Assembly: GCF_004134945.1 (NCBI RefSeq) | Contig: NZ_SBAP01000008.1 | Coordinates: 1 to 64,000, forward strand | DNA: 64,000 nucleotides | Reading direction: 5' to 3' | Source of the DNA: Fusobacterium_C necrophorum_A | GTDB lineage: Bacteria > Fusobacteriota > Fusobacteriia > Fusobacteriales > Fusobacteriaceae | Shown: one piece after another, positions 59,062 through 64,000 of the stretch | Position numbering within the stretch: position 1 is the first letter of the stretch | How the letters are laid out: each line of letters opens with the position of its first letter | Made by a program: the position numbers and the translations under genes | Notes under the pieces: generated by a model | Told to the model about the DNA's origin: nothing | Databases searched by the model: none | The model's input: the letters and a program-made list of their open reading frames with translations, nothing else

Positions 59062-59514
59062 TTACTCAACTTCTTGACAGCTTTCTTTTACTTCAATCCA
59101 AAATTCACTCTTCAAATCTATAATATCATTTAAAAAATCCAAACTATAAGGAAAAATTAAGTCTGTATTATTTATCTTATTCAGAATTTCAGTAAATTGG
59201 CAAATACTGTCTGACACCTTGAATGCTTTCCAGCCACCCCTACCATGTATAGCTGTATAAACAGGTTAATTTTCTGTTGTAAAATCCACAAAAAACGGAT
59301 CACCTAATTCATTTTGAGCAATAATATACCAGTTTTCTTGCCAACTTCCGATATTATTAGTTATCAATGTGCATTGTTGGACAGGATTCCAACGATACCC
59401 TATCTGCATTTTTTCAAAGTCTTCATATATGCAAGGAAGCAATGGTATCTTTGTATGTATTTTCATTTTAATAAAATTTTCTATAACAGATGGTATTTTT
59501 AACATATTATGCAT
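59062..59514 (-). pseudogene. SMI1/KNR4 (SUKH)-type immunity gene with an in-frame stop
   Basis: The ATG at 59514 follows ATAGGAGAAACCAT. The first 82 codons end IIAQNELGDPFFVDFTTEN at TAA (59266-59268). The same frame then runs on for 67 codons (PVYTAIHGRGGWKAFKVSD, DLIFPYSLDFLNDIIDLKS) to a second stop at 59062. The two parts together match a SUKH-type protein (GDPFFVD and GRGGW). A single nonsense change is the simplest reading. Confidence 0.65.
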
Positions 59515-59608
59515 ATGGTTTCTCCTATAAATTTCTGTTTGTAACTCTCTGATAAAGTCGTGCTTTTCTCTTGCTCGTTTGATACTAAAAATCACTGATT
59601 TACAAAAC

Positions 59609-59962
59609 TCATTTCATCAAATCAAAAATATTGTCCGCTTCTTTTTTCATTTCCAATGAACTTAATGCTCCTAAATTATTTGAAAATATAGAGTTATCCT
59701 TTGGCGTATCTGTTTTTATAAAGTACCCCAAATCTCCATCTTGCCCAATCATAAAATAGTTAGGCTCATTTTCTTTTATTTGATAGGTTTGATTTCTCTC
59801 CTCTAAATCAGAATAAGAATAAATACATATTCCTGAGTTCTTAACTTCAAACACATCACCATCCTTGATTCCAACTAGAAAATCAAAGTACAGCTGTGGA
59901 AAGGTAATATTTAATCTTGCCTCAAGTTCGATAATTTTCACTTCAGTTTCTTTGATATTCAT
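59609..59962 (-). CDS. SMI1/KNR4 (SUKH)-family immunity protein
   Basis: A 117-residue SUKH protein: MNIKETEVKIIELEARLNITFPQLYFDFL, then FMIGQDGDLGYFIKTD near residue 70. Such proteins neutralise polymorphic toxins. The frame is open to 60043, but the ATG at 59962 has TAGGAGAGTTGTGT and fits the family start. A promoter at 60153-60181 lies upstream. Confidence 0.8.
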   Translation of the reverse strand: MNIKETEVKIIELEARLNITFPQLYFDFLVGIKDGDVFEVKNSGICIYSYSDLEERNQTYQIKENEPNYFMIGQDGDLGYFIKTDTPKDNSIFSNNLGALSSLEMKKEADNIFDLMK

Positions 59963-60152
59963 ACACAACTCTCCTAAATTTTTCATTGTAATAAGTCTGC
60001 TTTTATCCATCTGTGCCATTACATTGGTTTGAAGTTCGTCCATAGCTATGACATCAACCTTTTTTCAATCTTTCCTTGCAAGTTATGTCCGCAGTGGTCT
60101 ATCATTAAATGTCCCAGTCTTCCTTTTTTCTTTGTATATAATCATTTTTATT

Positions 60153-60181
60153 ATCATAACATAAATGTTGATTTTAATCAA
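60153..60181 (-). promoter_or_regulatory. promoter of the SUKH gene
   Basis: Minus-strand TTGATT (60176-60181) and TATGAT (60153-60158), spacer 17 bp. The -35 lies in the inverted repeat TTGATTAAAATCAA. The promoter resembles that at 61995-62023 over about 30 bp. Confidence 0.6.
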
Positions 60182-60250
60182 TTTTTAACTTATTTCAAGT
60201 TTTGCTTATTTTATTCCATCTTTAATGATGCCATAATGCTTTATTCCCAA

Positions 60251-60445
60251 TTAGAGATTGTAACTGACCTGTAAACTATCTGTATTCCCTATGAAATTGT
60301 AATAAATATCAATGGTTTGGGTGATTTCTCCATCTACTACTTCCTTTTCGTGAACATAGATTTTTAAGATGAGTTCATCTAAGGTTTCTTTGTCCAGCTT
60401 CTTAATATTCTTGTGTTTCTTTATGACTTCTGATACCATCTTCAT
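60251..60445 (-). pseudogene. C-terminal fragment of a large serine recombinase (DUF4368-like)
   Basis: A 64-codon frame: KKHKNIKKLDKETLDELILK, IYVHEKEVVDGE and IDIYYNFIG. This matches the C-terminal DUF4368 end of serine recombinases from conjugative transposons. The catalytic and DNA-binding parts are absent, so it is a relic. Confidence 0.6.
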
Positions 60446-60454
60446 CTACCTATC

Positions 60455-60815
60455 TTAAAAGGTCGCTTTCTTTTCTCCCTCTGTTGATAACTTTCTGATG
60501 AAAAGCTCTATATCTGCGATATACAAAATGTTATCGGGTAATTGATCTATCAATTCCAACTCCAAAAATATTTTTATTGCCCTCTCCACAGTACCAACTT
60601 GGTGGCGTGTTATGGTAGCAATCATTTCTGTTGTATACGGAATGTTATCTCTGAATATAAGCTTGCCGTTATTTTTAAGGCTCATTCAGATACAGCTTTA
60701 GTAAAATATTGGAATACATTACTCCATCTTTCATACTCTCAAGCAAGGTTATAGTTTCACTTGTAAAGAAATCTTCTTTTAGCTTGAGATAATAGTATTT
60801 TTTGTTATCGCTCAT
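60455..60815 (-). pseudogene. phage replisome-organizer N-terminal domain, frameshifted
   Basis: From the ATG at 60815 the frame reads MSDNKKYYYLKLKEDFFTSE, TITLLESMKDGVMYSNILL and then LYLNEP before a stop. The next frame continues with LKNNGKLIFRDNIPYTTEMI, ATITRHQVGTVERAI. The join matches the N-terminal domain of phage-type replication initiators, as found on conjugative elements. One base is missing near 60690 and the C-terminus is gone. Confidence 0.65.
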
Positions 60816-60932
60816 TGTCTTCTCCTTGCAATAAAAAAGAGAAGTAGGTTATTACTCCACTTCTCTAATCAATCATAAATTATTTTGTTTTCTATAATTG
60901 TGCAATGGGCGTTGCACAATTTTCAATTAACT

Positions 60933-61958
60933 TTATTTTTTCTTATACTTCTTCACTACTCTTTCTACCTGCTCTTCTAACTCTTCTCTATCAGGAATAT
61001 ATAAAGTGTATTTAGAAGCAAATATCTTATTGGACAGACTGCCAAGTGCATATTCTGCCTGTATACCGTCCTTATCGTTACAAAGGATAATTCCAATAGG
61101 TTCATTATCTGTATCGTCATTAACTTCCGTCTTGTAGTAGTTAAGATACATATTGATTTGTCCGACTGCTTCCGGCATTAGCTTTCCTGTTTTTAACTCA
61201 ATCAAAACATAGCTTCTAAGTATCTTGTTGTAAAATACCATATCAACATAATAATGGGTATTCCCAAGTGTTATTCTTTGCTGAGAACCAACATACATAA
61301 AGCCCTTGCCAAGTTCAAGCAAGAATTTTTCAATATGAGTTATTAGAGCTTTTTCTAAATCACTTTCCATTACCGCCTTTTCTTCAGGTATTCCTAAAAA
61401 TTCAAATACATAGGGGTCTTTTACAATATCACTTGCCTTATTTATTTCATTTCCCTTTAATGCTAAGCCTAATACCTTTTCTTTATTTTCATCTCCTGAT
61501 GAAAGTAAAAGTCTTTCAAAAAGTGATGTTTTTATTTGTCTTTTTAGCTCTCTTACAGACCAATTTGCACTTACCGTTTCTTTTTCATAAAAACTTCTTT
61601 TCTTCTCATCGCTTATGGAAAGTAATTCACAATAATGCGACCAACTTAATTTTCCAGACACCGTCTGGAAAATTGGAAAACTCAAATAGAAATTTCTCAT
61701 ATTAAACAAGTTGGATTTTGAAAATCCCTTGCCATATTCTTTTGTAAGCCTCTTTGATAAGTCTGTTACTAACTGTTTTCCATACTCGGCTCTATCAGAA
61801 TTTCCCTGTTCCTCTTCTACGATAATTCGCCCAATCTCCCAGTAAGTTTGAATGAGGATATTATTAACTTCTCTTGCAACATTATTTCTTGCGTTATCCA
61901 TCAATTCTTTAATGCTACTATAAATATCTTTATGAATTTTATCTATTTCATTATTCAT
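60933..61958 (-). CDS. DUF1016/YhcG PDDEXK nuclease-domain protein
   Basis: A 341-residue YhcG-family protein. The N-terminal DUF1016 part has QTYWEIGRIIVEEEQGNSDRAEYG near residue 39 and KGFSKSNLFNMRNFY near 77. The C-terminal nuclease core has YVDMVFYNKILRSYVLIELKTG near 233, with the Asp and Glu-x-Lys residues of the PD-(D/E)xK fold. Such proteins occur with restriction-modification and mobile elements. It has its own promoter (61995-62023) and looks intact. Confidence 0.9.
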   Translation of the reverse strand: MNNEIDKIHKDIYSSIKELMDNARNNVAREVNNILIQTYWEIGRIIVEEEQGNSDRAEYGKQLVTDLSKRLTKEYGKGFSKSNLFNMRNFYLSFPIFQTVSGKLSWSHYCELLSISDEKKRSFYEKETVSANWSVRELKRQIKTSLFERLLLSSGDENKEKVLGLALKGNEINKASDIVKDPYVFEFLGIPEEKAVMESDLEKALITHIEKFLLELGKGFMYVGSQQRITLGNTHYYVDMVFYNKILRSYVLIELKTGKLMPEAVGQINMYLNYYKTEVNDDTDNEPIGIILCNDKDGIQAEYALGSLSNKIFASKYTLYIPDREELEEQVERVVKKYKKK

Positions 61959-61994
61959 ATAGCTATCACCTCTTTATCTGCCAAGATTTCAATT

Positions 61995-62023
61995 ATCATA
62001 TCATAAATATTGAGTTTATTCAA
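61995..62023 (-). promoter_or_regulatory. promoter of the YhcG-like gene
   Basis: Minus-strand TTGAAT (62018-62023) and TATGAT (61995-62000), spacer 17 bp, with the inverted repeat TTGAATAAACTCAA across the -35. It shares ATTTATGNTATGATAAT with the SUKH promoter. Confidence 0.6.
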
Positions 62024-62029
62024 TATTTA

Positions 62030-62418
62030 CTTGATATATACTTTTGTTACCTTTGTTTTGGAGATTTGATTGTGTCATTTCGTCTTTAATCTTGGCATAA
62101 ATTACTTTGTTAAAAGTAGTACAATCTAAAAAAAAGAATAAAGAAAAAATAGAATGATTTTGTATTTGCCTTTTCTGTTCTTTTCCTATCTACTCTGATG
62201 AAATACTTGAGAGCAGGCGGGAAATCCGGCAGTAGAAAAAATACCTTAAAAATGGTTTAATAACACTAAATATTTTTATTAGAATAAGAGAAAGTTGCGT
62301 GATAATGATGAGTATAAAAATTATATACGGATATGAAAAGCTCGAAAAAGTGGTTGTATAATAAATGGTGTTAATGAGAATTTTTCCTCAATACCATTTT
62401 TCTTTTTGCAAAAAAAGT
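62030..62418. other. intergenic stretch without a supported gene
   Basis: Only very short frames are seen, for example MMSIKIIYGYEKLEKVVV on the plus strand at 62306-62362, which may be another element relic. No RNA gene or clear repeat was recognised. Confidence 0.4.
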
Positions 62419-62515
62419 AGAGACAATGAAATTTTCCTGTTAAAATGTAATCACGAAACCCAATTTAAAAGGAGTGATTTCATTGCCTCATTCAAATTTT
62501 ATCAAAATTCTAGAG
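62419..62515 (+). mobile_element. probable insertion-sequence end or relic
   Basis: It begins with the 21 bp shared with 12589-12609. A frame then opens after AAAAGGAGTGA with a possible TTG start near 62482 (PHSNFIKILE), like the first residues of a transposase, and is lost after about 20 codons. It appears to be a truncated insertion sequence joined to recombinase DNA. Confidence 0.4.
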
Positions 62516-62528
62516 TATTACATACTAA

Positions 62529-62828
62529 ACCAAAGATACTTCTGCTTGTCTCACAGACAAAGATACTTCGTGGATTGTAGAAAAAATTTATGAACTGATG
62601 ATGGAGGACCATGGCACTCAAGTCATTCGTAGAATCCTTTACGATCTTAAAATCCCATCACCGACTTGCTGGAATCGAAAAAAGAATTGCAAAACAAAAC
62701 GACTAAGCTGGAACAATAAGGAAATGCAAAGCCGATTAATCCCGAAATCATCAAAAGAAGTCAATATCTACAAGTGGATAGAACTTATCAAGAAACACAA
62801 GTATATAAACCTGTACATTATTTTATAA
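62529..62828 (+). pseudogene. internal fragment of a large serine recombinase
   Basis: In one frame the translation reads DTSWIVEKIYELMMEDHGTQ, VIRRILYDLKIPSPTCWN. This matches the recombinase domain pattern (IVxxIFELxxEGxGxxxIARxLNxxGIPTP). There is no catalytic serine domain and the downstream sequence is not recognisable. It ends over the 3-prime end of the TRAP gene on the other strand. Confidence 0.45.
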
Positions 62829-64000
62829 AAACCAGTGATAGCCAAGGGATGTAAGTTATAATTGCGAGTGCAAAAATACTTGCAAGAAAAAATGGGACAA
62901 TTAACTTAAACATACTATCTAATTTTATCTTTGCAACAGCTGCCCCTACAAATAGATTACATCCATACGGAGGTGTACAAAGCCCTATAGCCAGATTGAC
63001 TGCCATGACAACTCCAAAATGAACTGGATGTATTCCCAAAGTTTTTACTGTTGGTAATAACATCGGTGCCATGACAATAATAGCTGGAACTGTATCTAAA
63101 AATAATCCAACAAAAAGTAAAATTAGGTTTATAAAAAATAGTACAATAAAAGGATTGCTAGAAATAGTAGTCAAAAAAGTAGAAATCATTTGAGGAACCT
63201 TTTCAAAAGTCATAAAAGTTGAAAACACAGTAGAATATCCCAACAAAAAAGAAGTTATTCCATTTAATATAGCTGCATCCAGTAAAGTATTGTATAGTGC
63301 TTTCAAATTTAAATCTTTATAAATAAAATAACTAACAAAAGCAGAATAAACTACTGATATACAAGCAGCTTCAGTAGGTGTAAAAATCCCTGAATAAATT
63401 CCACCAAGTATAATTGTGGGGGATAATAATGCCCATATCCCTTCTTTCGTTGCAAACCAAATTCTTTTAGCTCTATTTTGTAAAAGTTCTTTAAAAGTTA
63501 GTACTTGCTCTTCCTCAAGCTTTCTTACTTCTGTTTTTGTTTTTTTACAAATTAAAATATTCATTAATAAAAAGATAAGTCCTAGAAAAATTCCCGGAAG
63601 TACCCCTGCTAAAAATAATTCTGGTACTGGAGTATTTGTTGTAGCACCATAAAGAACAAAAGATAAACTAGGAGGAATAATTGGACCTACAATTCCTCCA
63701 AAACAAACTAAAGTAGCAGCATATTCAGATGAATATCCTTTCTTTTTCATTTCGGGAATCATCATTCCACCAATAGCAGAAGTTGTTGCCATTCCTGAAC
63801 CAGATAGTGCCCCAAAGAACATACAGGCAAGAATTGTAACACAGCCTAAAGCTCCAGTAACAAAATCAATTAATGCTGAGGCAAAATTAACTATCCTTTT
63901 AGCAATTCCACCAGTAGACATTATTAATCCTGCTAACATGAAGAAAGGAATCGCCATAACTGTAAAGGAATTAATTCCTGAAAAACAATATTGTGCATTA
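62818..64000 (-). CDS. TRAP transporter large permease (DctM), 5-prime end outside window
   Basis: The frame is open to the right edge; residues NSFTVMAIPFFMLAGLIMSTGG precede and include the first visible ATG (63957), which is internal by comparison with DctM proteins. Other family motifs are FFGALSGSGMATTSAIGGMM, FGGIVGPIIPPSLSFVLYG and YSGIFTPTEAACISVVY. It is a different protein from the DctM at 27370-28653. The partner DctP and DctQ genes would lie beyond 64000. The 3-prime end abuts mobile-element relics. Confidence 0.9.
   Translation of the reverse strand, partial: NAQYCFSGINSFTVMAIPFFMLAGLIMSTGGIAKRIVNFASALIDFVTGALGCVTILACMFFGALSGSGMATTSAIGGMMIPEMKKKGYSSEYAATLVCFGGIVGPIIPPSLSFVLYGATTNTPVPELFLAGVLPGIFLGLIFLLMNILICKKTKTEVRKLEEEQVLTFKELLQNRAKRIWFATKEGIWALLSPTIILGGIYSGIFTPTEAACISVVYSAFVSYFIYKDLNLKALYNTLLDAAILNGITSFLLGYSTVFSTFMTFEKVPQMISTFLTTISSNPFIVLFFINLILLFVGLFLDTVPAIIVMAPMLLPTVKTLGIHPVHFGVVMAVNLAIGLCTPPYGCNLFVGAAVAKIKLDSMFKLIVPFFLASIFALAIITYIPWLSLVFIK

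Noticed and set aside
55503..60043. Contact-dependent inhibition or Rhs toxin locus
   Set aside because: No large toxin, transporter or repeat protein is present in the window; only immunity-type genes and short possible toxin remnants are seen.
60933..61958. Restriction-modification or defence system around the YhcG nuclease
   Set aside because: No methyltransferase, specificity subunit or other defence gene lies next to it, so only the single nuclease-domain gene is claimed.
62365..62580. 71-codon plus-strand frame
   Set aside because: It spans the repeat and the insertion-sequence relic in a frame that resembles no protein, and the better frames lie beside it.
1..64000. CRISPR array, tRNA or rRNA genes
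   Set aside because: No regularly spaced repeats, no cloverleaf-like sequences with conserved GGTTCGA-type arms and no rRNA motifs were noticed on reading either strand.

Overview
The window is AT-rich DNA dense with genes, nearly all of them on the minus strand between 1 and 47.6 kb. The gene content points to a Fusobacterium, an anaerobe that ferments amino acids and organic acids. It holds a complete lysine-fermentation operon, sodium-pumping decarboxylase genes with citrate lyase, electron-bifurcating-type Etf with acyl-CoA dehydrogenases, GlpP-type antitermination and ecotin. The species is not determined from the sequence.

Layout. (1) 1-10.9 kb: a long minus-strand operon for activating, hydrating and reducing short acyl-CoAs. 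It has two crotonases, a MaoC hydratase, two classes of CoA-transferase, EtfAB, two acyl-CoA dehydrogenases (one cut by the window edge) and two GntP-type permeases. A divergent PAS/sigma-54 activator gene (11177-12583) and a good -24/-12 promoter (10970-10986) suggest substrate-induced control. (2) 12.7-20.0 kb: a citrate-fermentation operon (2-hydroxycarboxylate carrier, split sodium-pump decarboxylase, citrate lyase CitDEF). It is preceded by a perfect 22-bp palindrome and a GntR/FCD regulator. (3) 21.1-21.6 kb: an ecotin homologue without its disulfide. (4) 21.7-36.3 kb: glycerol metabolism, namely a GlpA-like dehydrogenase set, glpK, glpF, a glycerophosphodiesterase with a TRAP transporter, dhaKLM, the antiterminator gene glpP, a two-subunit fumarase and an aminotransferase. 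The glpF and glpQ-TRAP units begin with near-identical promoter, hairpin and terminator leaders that look like GlpP targets. (5) 36.4-38.1 kb: two cell-envelope proteins. (6) 38.3-47.2 kb: the lysine operon kal-kce-kdd-kamA-kamB-kamC-kamD-kamE, headed by a lysine riboswitch whose geometry predicts activation by lysine.

(7) 47.3-55.4 kb: small and housekeeping genes (HU, SDR, HIT, RpiB, SlyD-like, DJ-1-like, a TPR/SUFU-like protein) and a plus-strand phospholipid operon (GNAT, YnbA-like, frameshifted CdsA/YnbB-like, PlsC). (8) 55.5-62.8 kb: an accessory island of small immunity-type genes and gene fragments without an intact toxin. It also holds a DUF1016 nuclease and relics of a replication protein, a large serine recombinase and another mobile element. 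(9) 62.8-64 kb: a second TRAP permease, cut by the window edge.

The most interesting points are the GlpP-type leader family that ties a TRAP transporter to glycerol-phosphate metabolism, the lysine-activated riboswitch, the sigma-54 acyl-CoA operon with its two-module layout, the CdsA-like gene whose frame break falls on a G_GGA_AAA heptamer, a CitD without the usual prosthetic-group serine, and the orphan immunity-gene array. No tRNA, rRNA or CRISPR array was seen.
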